NCBI GenBank assembly: GCA_958402795.1
Contig: CATXUX010000014.1
Span: 1 to 64,000, forward strand
DNA length: 64,000 bases
Direction: 5' to 3'
From: an uncultured Lachnospiraceae bacterium
GTDB taxonomy: Bacteria > Bacillota > Clostridia > Lachnospirales > Lachnospiraceae
The translations under genes were made by a program, and so were the position numbers. The notes beneath the pieces were generated by a model. That model saw only the letters and a program-made list of their open reading frames with translations, did no database searches and was not told the origin of the DNA. Shown here one piece after another: positions 1-7,924 of this stretch. The stretch's first letter is position 1. Every line of letters starts with the position of its first letter.

Positions 1-50
1 GCAGAGGACTGAAAATCCTCGTGTCGCTGGTTCGATTCCGGCTCTGGGCA
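1..50 (+). tRNA. tRNA-Phe (GAA), 3' portion only
   Basis: The window opens inside a tRNA. An anticodon stem GAGGA/TCCTC encloses a seven-base loop whose central bases are GAA, the phenylalanine anticodon. The T arm (26-42) has the TTCGATT loop, and the 3' acceptor strand (43-49) is followed by discriminator A50. CCA is not encoded. The 5' half lies upstream of the window. tRNA-Lys follows 54 bases later, so the two are probably cotranscribed. Confidence 0.9.
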
Positions 51-104
51 TTTTTATTGGTTATATATAGCAGAAGTAAATGATTTTAATTTGCTTCTTA
101 ATAA

Positions 105-177
105 GGGCGTGTAGCTCAGGTGGTAGAGCACTTGACTTTTAATCAAGTTGTCCGGGGTTCGAATCCCCGCACGCTCA
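105..177 (+). tRNA. tRNA-Lys (UUU)
   Basis: A complete 73-base cloverleaf. The acceptor stem GGGCGTG pairs with CACGCTC, the D arm contains AGCTCAGG..GGTAGAGC, the anticodon stem CTTGA/TCAAG encloses TTT at positions 34-36, and the T loop is TTCGAAT. CCA is not encoded. It reads AAA/AAG lysine codons. It follows the partial tRNA-Phe and is followed directly by a hairpin terminator. Confidence 0.95.
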
Positions 178-183
178 TGATTG

Positions 184-229
184 AAAAGTGGCGGAAATCC
201 AGTATTTACAAGGGTTTCCGCCACTTTTA
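184..229 (+). terminator. terminator after the tRNA-Phe/tRNA-Lys unit
   Basis: A long inverted repeat (AAAAGTGGCGGAAATCC at 184-200 against its complement at 212-228) is followed by a T-rich stretch. It lies seven bases after tRNA-Lys, so it most likely ends the tRNA transcript. Confidence 0.85.
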
Positions 230-320
230 TGATTTTTTAAAGTAGCCGATTCTAACGGAATTTAACGGTTCTAAATGTTCCTTTTGAGTTCCAATGTCTC
301 ATTTTTGTCCTATTTTTACG

Positions 321-350
321 TTGACACACTTGTTTTATACGGTGTATAAT
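321..350 (+). promoter_or_regulatory. sigma-A promoter of the ABC transporter operon
   Basis: A perfect -35 TTGACA (321-326) is separated by 18 bases from a perfect -10 TATAAT (345-350). Transcription should begin near 357, giving a leader of about 77 bases that contains the palindrome at 368-406. No other good promoter is visible before the substrate-binding protein gene. Confidence 0.85.
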
Positions 351-367
351 ATAACTGTTTTTAAGCA

Positions 368-406
368 CTTTTGCACTTTAAAGTATAAAACTTTAAAGTG
401 CAAAAG
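368..406. promoter_or_regulatory. perfect 16-bp inverted repeat in the ABC operon leader
   Basis: Arms 368-383 and 391-406 are perfectly complementary around a seven-base A/T loop. Each arm also contains its own 10-bp palindrome ACTTTAAAGT (375-384 and 390-399), so the site could be two adjacent operators for a dimeric repressor just downstream of the start of transcription. In RNA it would form a stable hairpin about 15 bases before the ribosome-binding site. There is no T-run, so it is not a simple terminator. The cognate regulator is not visible here. Confidence 0.6.
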
Positions 407-433
407 AAACATGTGAACTGGGAGGAATGTGAA

Positions 434-1462
434 ATGAAACTCAAAAAAGTATTGGCACTTTCTCTTGCTGCAGTGATGACATTATCTCTTGCTGCATGTG
501 GAGGCGACTCTTCTTCTGATGAAGCGAATACTACAGATGGAGAACAGACAGAGTCAGAAGCGTCCGAAGATTCAGGAAAAGTATATAGGATCGGTATCTT
601 GCAGCAGTTGGAGCATGCTGCGCTGGATGCGGCTACAGAGGGATTTCAGGATGCATGTAAAGAGTTATTTGGGGAAGACAATGTAGAATTTGATCTCCAG
701 AACGGACAGGGTGAGCAGGCAAACTGTGCAACGATTGCAAATAACTTTGTAGCGGATGATGTAGACTTGATTCTTGCTAATGCGACGACAGCGCTTCAAT
801 GTGCCGCAGCTGCAACGGATACCATTCCGATTCTTGGGACATCTGTTACGGATTATGCAACGGCACTGGATATTTCGGACTGGACAGGAAGTACGGGAAC
901 GAATATTTCGGGTACTTCAGACCTGGCTCCGATTGACAAACAGGAAGACATGATGGTTGAACTGCTTCCTGATGTGAAAGTAGTCGGAATCCTTTACTGT
1001 TCAGCAGAACCGAACTCAGAATATCAGGCGAATCTGTTCGAGGAAGCTCTGGAAGAGGATGGAATTGAATATAAAGAGTATACAGCGGCAGATTCGAATG
1101 AGATTCAGTCTGTTGTAACGTCAGCAGTTTCAGAAGTTGATGCGATCTATATCCCGACAGATAATACGATGGCTGCCAATACGGAGGTTATCAATAATAT
1201 TTGTCTTCCGGCCAAGATTCCGGTAATTGCCGGAGAGCAGGGAATCTGCGAGGGGTGCGGTATTGCAACTCTGTCAATTAGCTATTATGATATCGGATAC
1301 AAAGCCGGTGAGATGGCTTATGATATTCTTGTAAATGGAGCTGACATTACGACGATGGAAGTGGAAAGTGCTCCGGAAGTAACAAAAATGTACAACGCGG
1401 CAACTTGTGAAGAACTTGGTATCACGGTTCCGGACGATTACGAAGCAATCGAAACGGAATAA
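434..1462 (+). CDS. ABC transporter substrate-binding lipoprotein (TrpX-like, ABC_sub_bind family)
   Basis: This is the extracellular solute receptor of an ABC importer. The start at 434 is chosen because GGAGG lies at 421-425 and the product then begins with a lysine-rich lipoprotein signal ending in LAAC (lipidated Cys22). A longer GTG start at 398 would fall inside the palindrome. The mature part follows the two-lobed fold of the family that includes the tryptophan/tyrosine receptor TrpX. It is followed by a TrpY-like permease and a TrpZ-like ATPase. The substrate is inferred by family only: aromatic amino acids are the known case, but no T-box or Trp attenuator is visible. The strong promoter suggests high expression. 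Confidence 0.85.
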   Translation: MKLKKVLALSLAAVMTLSLAACGGDSSSDEANTTDGEQTESEASEDSGKVYRIGILQQLEHAALDAATEGFQDACKELFGEDNVEFDLQNGQGEQANCATIANNFVADDVDLILANATTALQCAAAATDTIPILGTSVTDYATALDISDWTGSTGTNISGTSDLAPIDKQEDMMVELLPDVKVVGILYCSAEPNSEYQANLFEEALEEDGIEYKEYTAADSNEIQSVVTSAVSEVDAIYIPTDNTMAANTEVINNICLPAKIPVIAGEQGICEGCGIATLSISYYDIGYKAGEMAYDILVNGADITTMEVESAPEVTKMYNAATCEELGITVPDDYEAIETE

Positions 1463-1569
1463 GATATGCAGGAAAATGCTTTGCTTTGGCAGGACTGCTG
1501 CCCCGGATCTTGTATTTCCGGGACAACAGTCCTTTCTTGTGACTGATGAATAAAGGAAGGAACGTAAAA

Positions 1570-2511
1570 ATGATTATGAGTTATTTTGCTTCTCTGGATC
1601 CAATGTCTCTGGTCCGGGCGCTTCCGGGAAATGTGGCGCAGGGGATGATCTGGGGAATTATGGCTGTGGGTGTTTATATTACATACCGGATTCTGGATTT
1701 TCCGGATTTGACTGTCGACGGATCTCTTGCAACCGGCGGAGCGGTTGCCGTAATGCTGATCCGCGGGGGAATGGATCCGAAACTTGCGCTTGTATTTGCA
1801 TTTCTTGCAGGAATGATCGCAGGATTTGTAACAGGAATTCTCCATACTACTTTTGGGATTCCCGGGATACTGGCAAGCATTCTGACGCAGATCGGACTCT
1901 ATTCTGTCAATCTGGGAATCATGGGAAAATCAAATCAGGCGATCAACGTGGCGCAGTATGATCTGGTTGTTTCACTGCGATATGTTACAGGGGAAAACAG
2001 AGTTCTGTTTTTCGCGGAATTGATTCTTGCCTGCCTGATCCTGATAGGAATTATTTATTGGTTTTTTGGAACAGAACTGGGTTCCTCGATCCGTGCAACC
2101 GGATGTAATGAACAGATGGCGCGGGCGCAGGGGATCAATACGAACTTTAATAAGGTACTGGCGCTGATGCTTTCCAACGGACTGGTTGGACTCTCGGGAG
2201 GAATTTATGCGCAGTATCAGGGAGCAGCAGATGTGAATATGGGCCGTGGAGCCATTGTAATCGGACTTGCGGCAGTAATCATCGGTGAAGTATTGTTTGG
2301 AAAAATCTGTGCCGGAAAGAAATTATCGTTTGCGTATACACTTTGTTCCGTATTTCTTGGCGCGATCATCTATTACATTGTAATCGCACTTGTACTCTGG
2401 CTGAAGATGCCGTCTGATTATATGAAACTGTTCTCGGCGGTTGTCGTGGCATGTTTCCTTGCAGTACCTTATCTGAAAGAAACGTATTTTAAGAAACGGA
2501 GGACGGCGTAA
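1570..2511 (+). CDS. ABC transporter permease (TrpY-like)
   Basis: An integral membrane permease of 313 residues, related to the COG4120/branched-chain permease group, which would form the channel for the upstream binding protein. About eight hydrophobic segments are visible. The start is set at 1570 because AAAGGAAGG lies about ten bases upstream; an ATG at 1546 would precede that ribosome-binding site. The last base of its stop codon is the first base of the ATPase start (TAATG), which indicates translational coupling. The gap of about 107 bases from the binding-protein gene holds an imperfect C/G-rich inverted repeat that may lower permease expression relative to the receptor. Confidence 0.88.
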   Translation: MIMSYFASLDPMSLVRALPGNVAQGMIWGIMAVGVYITYRILDFPDLTVDGSLATGGAVAVMLIRGGMDPKLALVFAFLAGMIAGFVTGILHTTFGIPGILASILTQIGLYSVNLGIMGKSNQAINVAQYDLVVSLRYVTGENRVLFFAELILACLILIGIIYWFFGTELGSSIRATGCNEQMARAQGINTNFNKVLALMLSNGLVGLSGGIYAQYQGAADVNMGRGAIVIGLAAVIIGEVLFGKICAGKKLSFAYTLCSVFLGAIIYYIVIALVLWLKMPSDYMKLFSAVVVACFLAVPYLKETYFKKRRTA

Positions 2512-3314
2512 TGGGATACATGTTAGAGATAACGGATGTGCATAAAACATTTAATCCGGGAACGATCAATGAAAAGGTGGCTCTGGAAGGTCTGAGTCTG
2601 AATCTGAATCCGGGTGATTTTATTACTGTCATTGGGGGAAACGGCGCAGGAAAGTCTACGATGCTGAATGCGATTGCAGGCGTGTGGCCGGTCGATCAGG
2701 GAAAGATTGTGATTGATGGAGTGGATGTGACACGGCTGTCTGAGCATAAGAGAGCAGCTTATCTCGGGCGTGTATTTCAGGATCCGATGACCGGTACGGC
2801 GGCAACAATGTCGATCCAGGACAATTTGGCGATCGCTGCGCGCAGGGGAGGACACAGAGGTCTCGGATGGGGAATTACAAAGAGCGAGAGGGAACATTAT
2901 AAAGAACTGTTAAAAGAACTCGATCTGGGACTGGAAAATCGTCTGACCAGCAAAGTCGGACTTCTTTCCGGCGGACAGCGTCAGGCAATTACCCTTCTCA
3001 TGGCATCATTGAAGAAACCAAAACTGTTATTGCTTGATGAACACACGGCGGCGCTTGATCCGAAGACTGCGGCAAAGGTTCTTGAGATTTCCGATAAGAT
3101 TATTCAGGAAAATAATCTTACTGCGATGATGGTTACACATAATATGAAGGATGCGATTATTCATGGAAATCGTCTGATCATGATGAACGAAGGTCATATT
3201 ATTTATGACGTCGAAGGAGAAGAAAAGAAGAATCTGAAGGTTTCGGATCTGCTGAAAAAGTTTGAAGAAGCAAGCGGCGGAGAATTTGCCAATGACAGAA
3301 TGATGCTTTCCTAA
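2511..3314 (+). CDS. ABC transporter ATP-binding protein (TrpZ-like)
   Basis: The cytoplasmic ATPase that powers the importer. Of its 267 residues, the Walker A motif GGNGAGKST is near residue 45, the signature LSGGQRQ near 152, Walker B LLLLDEH near 175 and the H-loop VTHN near 207. It overlaps the permease stop by one base, so the three genes form one operon (receptor, permease, ATPase). The length is normal for COG1101. Transcription probably ends in the following intergenic region, where only a weak hairpin without a T-run (3369-3391) is seen. Confidence 0.9.
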   Translation: MGYMLEITDVHKTFNPGTINEKVALEGLSLNLNPGDFITVIGGNGAGKSTMLNAIAGVWPVDQGKIVIDGVDVTRLSEHKRAAYLGRVFQDPMTGTAATMSIQDNLAIAARRGGHRGLGWGITKSEREHYKELLKELDLGLENRLTSKVGLLSGGQRQAITLLMASLKKPKLLLLDEHTAALDPKTAAKVLEISDKIIQENNLTAMMVTHNMKDAIIHGNRLIMMNEGHIIYDVEGEEKKNLKVSDLLKKFEEASGGEFANDRMMLS

Positions 3315-3429
3315 GAAAAATGATGGTCGTATGCTGTTTCTATGCAGGCGGGTTATATGTCACGACAAGACCACGCACTTGTTGTGTGGTCGCAGGTGAA
3401 TTCATCCGACAGATCAGGTATATTGTATA

Positions 3430-3458
3430 TTGTTTTTTAAATACTGTAGAATTATAAT
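3430..3458 (+). promoter_or_regulatory. probable promoter of the GH2 glycosidase
   Basis: TTGTTT (3430-3435), a 17-base spacer and a perfect TATAAT (3453-3458). Transcription would start near 3465, at the foot of the long hairpin at 3472-3537. Confidence 0.6.
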
Positions 3459-3471
3459 TTCTTCCTATAAG

Positions 3472-3537
3472 GTGACTATTCGCAGCAGTCAGACGGCTTG
3501 CTCTTCACATATGAGCGAATCGGCTGTGAATGGTCAC
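3472..3537 (+). promoter_or_regulatory. large leader hairpin upstream of the GH2 gene
   Basis: Fifteen-base arms at 3472-3486 and 3523-3537 pair at 13 or more positions. Part of the left arm (ATTCGC, 3478-3483) can instead pair with GCGAAT at 3515-3520, so two exclusive structures are possible. It lies between the promoter and the ribosome-binding site AGGAGG (3574-3579). It matches no riboswitch I recognise and may simply stabilise the mRNA. Confidence 0.4.
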
Positions 3538-3594
3538 TCAAACAATTTATGAGATGTAGTTTGTGTTTTGGTTAGGAGGATGGATTTAAGAACA

Positions 3595-6054
3595 ATGAGT
3601 ACAAGAACGCTGTGGAACAGCAACTGGAAGTTTACAAAGGAGAAGATCAAAGTCGACGCAGGCGCTTCTGTTTTAGGGCAGGCACAGTGGGAGAATGTGA
3701 ATCTTCCACATACGTGGAACGGGAAAGACGGACAAGACGGAGGCGGTGATTATTACCGGGGAACGTGTTATTATGTGAAAAACCTGAACATGGATGAAAT
3801 CTGTCCGGGTGATGACGGGAAAGAGAAAGGACAGCAGGATATTTATCTGGAATTTGAAGGGACGAATTCTTCCGCAGACCTGTATGTGAACGGTTATGCT
3901 GCCGGTCACCATGATGGCGGATATTCCACATGGAGGGCAGATATTACCCCATATATGCAGGAGGAGAATGAAATCGTAGTGGCTGTGGACAACGGCCCGA
4001 ATGAACGGGTATATCCACAAGTGGCAGATTTCACATTTTATGGCGGTATATACCGGAATGTGAACATTATCTGCGCAGGCAAAACCCGGTTTGACCTGGA
4101 TCACAAGGGAAGTCCGGCGCTGGCGGTTACACCTGAGGTATGCGGGAATCATGCCGATATCCACGCAGAGGCTTATATAACGGGAACTGATGGAGAAGAG
4201 AGCGTTCGGTTCATGATTCTGGACGGCGAATCTGTTGTCGGAACGGTGATCGTTCCGGTTGAGAGTGGAAGAAAGACTCCGTCCGGGGCGGTAAAAGTTA
4301 CGGCTGATATGAAAATCGAGCAGGTTCATCTCTGGAATGGACGGAAAGATCCGCATTTGTATGAGATGAAGGCGGAACTCTGCCGAAAAGAAGAGGAAAG
4401 CAGCCATGTGCTGGATACGCGTACGGCAAGATTCGGATGCCGTACATTCCAGATTGATCCGGACCGGGGATTTATATTGAACGGGCGTCCGTATCCCCTG
4501 CATGGCGTGGCGCGCCATCAGGACCGTCCGGATATCGGAAATGCGCTGCTGCCGGAGCATCATAAAGAGGATATCGAGCTGATCTGTGAGATGGGAGCGA
4601 ATACCGTCCGCCTGGCACATTATCAGCATGACCAGTATTTTTATGATCTGTGTGATGAAAAGGGACTGGTCGTATGGGCGGAGATTCCGTACATATCCAG
4701 ACATATGCCGGGAGGCAAGGACAATACAGTATCGCAGATGAAAGAACTGATCCTGCAGAATTATAATCATCCGAGTATTGTTGTATGGGGACTGTCAAAT
4801 GAGATCACGATGCACGGCGGGGCAGAGAAAGACCTGCTGTATAATCATCAGATGTTGAATGATCTGGTACATGAGATGGATCCGACAAGACTTACAACAA
4901 TGGCGGTTGTTACCATGTGTGATATGGATGAACCATACGTACAGATTCCGGACGTTGTTTCCTATAATCATTATTATGGCTGGTATATGGGAGACATCTC
5001 CATGTATGGTCCGTTTTTTGATAAATTTCATGAGAAATATCCTGAAAAACCGATCGGCATCAGTGAGTACGGCGCTGAGGCGCTGAACTGGCATACTTCC
5101 CATCCGGAGGTTGGAGATTATACGGAAGAATATCAGGCATATTACCATGAAGAACTGATCAGACAGTTATTCTCCCGTCCGTATATCTGGGCGACACATG
5201 TGTGGAATATGTTTGATTTTGCTGCGGATGCGCGGGCAGAAGGCGGCGAAAACGGCATGAACCATAAGGGACTTGTAACATTTGACCGGAAATATAAAAA
5301 AGATGCATTCTATGCATATAAGGCATGGCTGTCAGACGAGCCGTTCGTCCATATCTGCGGAAAACGTTATGTCGACCGTGTGGAAGACGTGACAAAAGTC
5401 ACAGTGTATTCGAATCAGCCGGAAGTTGAGCTGTTTGTAAACGGGGAAAGCATCGGAAGTAAGAGATGCAGTGATCATTTCTTCTATTTTGATGTACCGA
5501 ATGTGGGAGAAAGTACACTGACGGCGCGCGCCAGAGTGGAATCACCGCAGGACGGCGATTCTTTGAATGGTGAAGAGACGATAATGAGAGCTTCCTTCGG
5601 CGAGATGCAAATCTGTGAGGATGAGAGCCACATTCGCAAAGTGGATGAATTTAACGAGGCGTACCGCATGAAAGAGTCGGGAGAGGTACTGAACTGGTTC
5701 GATATTACAGAACCGGACGGATACTGTTCGATCAACGATAAGTTAAGTGATGTTGCGGCGACAGTACGCGGGAAAGTATTTCTGGGACGTCTGATATTCA
5801 GTATTCTCTACAAAGAGAAGAAAAAGAAATCCGGTAATAAGAAGGCAGAACAGAGCAAAGAAAAGAAAGGCGGAGCTTCTTCCGGAGTCGACGTAGGGAA
5901 GATGCTGAAAAGCGGTCAGCTTACCGAAATGATTTCCGGAATGAGTATGAAACGGATCTTCAGTCTGATGGGAACGGCAGGCATGACGCCTCTGACAAAG
6001 AAACAAATGCTTGCGATCAACAAGGAAGTAAATAAAATCAAAAAGAAAAAGTAA
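3595..6054 (+). CDS. glycoside hydrolase family 2 enzyme (beta-galactosidase/beta-glucuronidase type)
   Basis: A cytoplasmic GH2 glycosidase of about 819 residues with no signal peptide. In order it has an N-terminal jelly-roll sugar-binding domain, an immunoglobulin-like domain and a TIM barrel. The acid/base is in GLSNE (about residue 403) and the nucleophile in ISEYGAE (about residue 491). Start codons at 3580 and 3595 are both possible; 3580 abuts AGGAGG directly, and 3595 sits 15 bases after it, so the choice is uncertain. After the catalytic part there is another beta domain and an odd tail of about 90 residues, very rich in lysine, ending in KKKK. Substrate is not certain: beta-galactoside or beta-glucuronide are the usual options. 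Confidence 0.88.
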   Translation: MSTRTLWNSNWKFTKEKIKVDAGASVLGQAQWENVNLPHTWNGKDGQDGGGDYYRGTCYYVKNLNMDEICPGDDGKEKGQQDIYLEFEGTNSSADLYVNGYAAGHHDGGYSTWRADITPYMQEENEIVVAVDNGPNERVYPQVADFTFYGGIYRNVNIICAGKTRFDLDHKGSPALAVTPEVCGNHADIHAEAYITGTDGEESVRFMILDGESVVGTVIVPVESGRKTPSGAVKVTADMKIEQVHLWNGRKDPHLYEMKAELCRKEEESSHVLDTRTARFGCRTFQIDPDRGFILNGRPYPLHGVARHQDRPDIGNALLPEHHKEDIELICEMGANTVRLAHYQHDQYFYDLCDEKGLVVWAEIPYISRHMPGGKDNTVSQMKELILQNYNHPSIVVWGLSNEITMHGGAEKDLLYNHQMLNDLVHEMDPTRLTTMAVVTMCDMDEPYVQIPDVVSYNHYYGWYMGDISMYGPFFDKFHEKYPEKPIGISEYGAEALNWHTSHPEVGDYTEEYQAYYHEELIRQLFSRPYIWATHVWNMFDFAADARAEGGENGMNHKGLVTFDRKYKKDAFYAYKAWLSDEPFVHICGKRYVDRVEDVTKVTVYSNQPEVELFVNGESIGSKRCSDHFFYFDVPNVGESTLTARARVESPQDGDSLNGEETIMRASFGEMQICEDESHIRKVDEFNEAYRMKESGEVLNWFDITEPDGYCSINDKLSDVAATVRGKVFLGRLIFSILYKEKKKKSGNKKAEQSKEKKGGASSGVDVGKMLKSGQLTEMISGMSMKRIFSLMGTAGMTPLTKKQMLAINKEVNKIKKKK

Positions 6055-6057
6055 AAT

Positions 6058-6097
6058 CAGGCTCCGGCATACGATCGTAACTGTATGCCGGAGCCTG
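6058..6097. terminator. bidirectional terminator between the GH2 gene and udk
   Basis: A perfect 14-bp stem (6058-6071 with 6084-6097) lies between two convergent genes. The T-rich run is best on the minus strand, where the hairpin is followed by TTTTACTTTTT, so it would also end the udk transcript. Confidence 0.75.
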
Positions 6098-6136
6098 ACT
6101 GGTCAGCCGGGATTCTCTGCGGCTTTTGCATTTTTC

Positions 6137-6781
6137 CTAGAGAAAATTCAAATCTAAAGTCTGATCCTGTGTCATGATCACTTTCAGATGTTCGATGAGC
6201 ATATGCACGGCGATCAGATTTTCACCCCCGCGGGGAATGATAATGTCAGCGTATTTTTTAGACGGTTCCACATATTTTTCATGCATGGGTTTTACTGTCT
6301 GGATGTACTGGTCCACGACCGACTGTGCGCTTCTGCCCCGTTCATTGATATCACGCACAAGGCGGCGTGCCAGCCGTTCGTCTGCGTCAGTATCCACAAA
6401 AATCTTGATGTCCATCAGATCACGCAGTTCTTTGTTCTCCAGGATCAGGATCCCTTCTACGATAATGACAGGCTTTGGCTCGATGCGTACAGTCTGATCA
6501 GAGCGGTTGTGCACGGTAAAGTCATAAACCGGGCAGTCGACTGCCTTTCCTTCTTTTAACATCCGGATATCGTTGATCATACGCGCTGTCTCAAAAGAAT
6601 CCGGATGGTCATAATTGAGCTTGGTTCTTTCTTCATATGGCATATCATCGTGCGCCAGATAGTAGCTGTCGTGGCCTACCAGACTGATCTCATCTTTAAA
6701 ATACTCCTTTAACCGGTTGACGATCGTTGTTTTTCCCGAAGCGCTGCCTCCGGCAATTCCGATCACCCAGACCTTTTCCAT
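6137..6781 (-). CDS. udk: uridine kinase
   Basis: Phosphorylates uridine (and cytidine) to the monophosphate in pyrimidine salvage. The 214-residue product begins with MEKVWVIGIAGG, followed by the P-loop GGSASGKTT (about residues 10-18) and the conserved SYY and DHPDSFE motifs of the family. The start at 6781 is preceded by an AGGGGGT ribosome-binding site; upstream in-frame codons lack one. The gene is monocistronic and divergent from the thiamine transporter. Its 3' end meets the shared terminator at 6058-6097. Confidence 0.94.
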   Translation of the reverse strand: MEKVWVIGIAGGSASGKTTIVNRLKEYFKDEISLVGHDSYYLAHDDMPYEERTKLNYDHPDSFETARMINDIRMLKEGKAVDCPVYDFTVHNRSDQTVRIEPKPVIIVEGILILENKELRDLMDIKIFVDTDADERLARRLVRDINERGRSAQSVVDQYIQTVKPMHEKYVEPSKKYADIIIPRGGENLIAVHMLIEHLKVIMTQDQTLDLNFL

Positions 6782-6901
6782 AATCCGTACCCCCTGAAAT
6801 GTATTTCTCTGTTTTCTCGTAATCATCTTACCTACAGTATATCGCGGTTTCCGGGGGAAGTAAAGCAATAATGAAATCCCTTTCTGACGGTTTTTTCCTG
6901 C

Positions 6902-6930
6902 TTGACACTTTTAGGAAAAAGGAGTAAGAT
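6902..6930 (+). promoter_or_regulatory. promoter of the TPP riboswitch/thiT transcript
   Basis: TTGACA (6902-6907), a 17-base spacer and TAAGAT (6925-6930). The RNA would start near 6937, just before the TPP aptamer. Confidence 0.75.
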
Positions 6931-6949
6931 TAGCCGTGATAAAAAAGAT

Positions 6950-7045
6950 TGATGACAAGGGGAGCTTGTGCATACAGGCTGAGAGGAAGTTAGAAACTTC
7001 GACCCGGAACCTGATTTGGGTAATGCCAACGTAGGGAGTAGTCTC
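6950..7045 (+). ncRNA. TPP (THI-box) riboswitch aptamer
   Basis: All conserved blocks of the thiamine pyrophosphate aptamer are present in order: GGGGAGC (6959-6965), CTGAGA (6979-6984), a short P3 hairpin, GACCCG (7001-7006), AACCTGAT (7008-7015), GGGTAATGCC (7018-7027) and CGTAGGGA (7030-7037). TPP binding should repress the downstream thiamine transporter. The P1 helix is short and imperfect. Confidence 0.95.
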
Positions 7046-7068
7046 AGATACCGGCATAGATATGTGAT

Positions 7069-7107
7069 GCCTCCTTGTTTTCAGTCAGAAGATGAGGAGG
7101 TTTTTTT
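7069..7107 (+). terminator. expression platform of the TPP riboswitch (terminator that also hides the thiT ribosome-binding site)
   Basis: CCTCC (7070-7074) can pair with GGAGG (7096-7100), and seven T residues follow directly (7101-7107) before the ATG at 7108. The 3' arm of this hairpin is itself the ribosome-binding site GAGGAGG. The same helix could therefore stop transcription and block translation. Confidence 0.65.
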
Positions 7108-7773
7108 ATGTTTGATTTTTTCGTTACGGCTGACGGCGGACTGACGACCGCAGGGTATGTGGTTTGTGTAATTGTGGGAATCGTCTGTGTGGCGGCTGCC
7201 ATCGGACTTGCAGGAAAAAACAGTGAGAAGAAAAAAATTACACCCCGCCAGATCGTATTCTGCGCGCTGGCAATTGCATTGGCGTATGTGACGTCTTATG
7301 TAAAATTATTCGGGATGCCCTGGGGCGGTAGCGTAACACTTTGCAGTATGTTATTTATTGTACTGATCGGGAACTGGTATGGCGTGAGCGTCGGAATTCT
7401 TGCGGGACTTGCCTATGGAATCCTGCAGTTCATCCAGGAGCCTTATGTACTGTCATTCTTTCAGGTATGCTGTGATTACATACTGGCATTTGCCGCACTG
7501 GGAGTGGCAGGATTCTTTGCAAAGAAGGAACATGGACTGGTGAAAGGATATATCGCCGCTGTGATCGCCAGAGGAGCGTTCCATGCTCTCGGAGGTTATC
7601 TGTACTGGATGGATTATATGCCGGATAATTTTCCAAAGTCCTTGTCGGCGATCTATCCGATCGTGTACAATTACAGCTTTCTGCTGGCAGAGGCTGTGAT
7701 CACGCTGATCGTTATTTCAATCCCGGCGGTCTCGAAAGGACTGGCGCAGGTAAAGAAAATGGCGCTGCAGTAG
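7108..7773 (+). CDS. thiT: ECF-type thiamine transporter S-component
   Basis: A membrane substrate-capture protein of the energy-coupling factor type that binds thiamine and works with a shared EcfAA'T module encoded elsewhere. The 221-residue product has about six hydrophobic segments plus an N-terminal extra helix (residues 15-35) before the typical ThiT start near residue 47. Its YVTSYVKLF and FFQVCCDYILAF segments fit the family. The call is strongly supported by the TPP riboswitch directly upstream. The gene is alone and ends at a terminator (7865-7899). Confidence 0.93.
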   Translation: MFDFFVTADGGLTTAGYVVCVIVGIVCVAAAIGLAGKNSEKKKITPRQIVFCALAIALAYVTSYVKLFGMPWGGSVTLCSMLFIVLIGNWYGVSVGILAGLAYGILQFIQEPYVLSFFQVCCDYILAFAALGVAGFFAKKEHGLVKGYIAAVIARGAFHALGGYLYWMDYMPDNFPKSLSAIYPIVYNYSFLLAEAVITLIVISIPAVSKGLAQVKKMALQ

Positions 7774-7864
7774 TTGGGCGGTGACCCGTGAAAAGTAACC
7801 TGCAGTAGTGAAAGACTTGTGATTTTTTACCGGATCTATAGACATTTAAAACGATTTCAGTTAG

Positions 7865-7899
7865 AATGTAGGTGTTTAGAACAGACACCTGCATTTTTT
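7865..7899 (+). terminator. terminator of thiT
   Basis: Eleven-base arms (7865-7875 and 7885-7895) form a hairpin with a T-run to 7899. It lies 91 bases after the thiT stop and before the ribosome-binding site of the DUF362 gene. Confidence 0.85.
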
Positions 7900-7924
7900 A
7901 TGAAATAGGAAAGGGGAATGTGAG

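Noticed and set aside
3673..4770. A 365-codon open frame on the minus strand opposite the GH2 gene
   Set aside because: It mirrors the coding strand of a clear GH2 enzyme, has no family motif and no ribosome-binding site.
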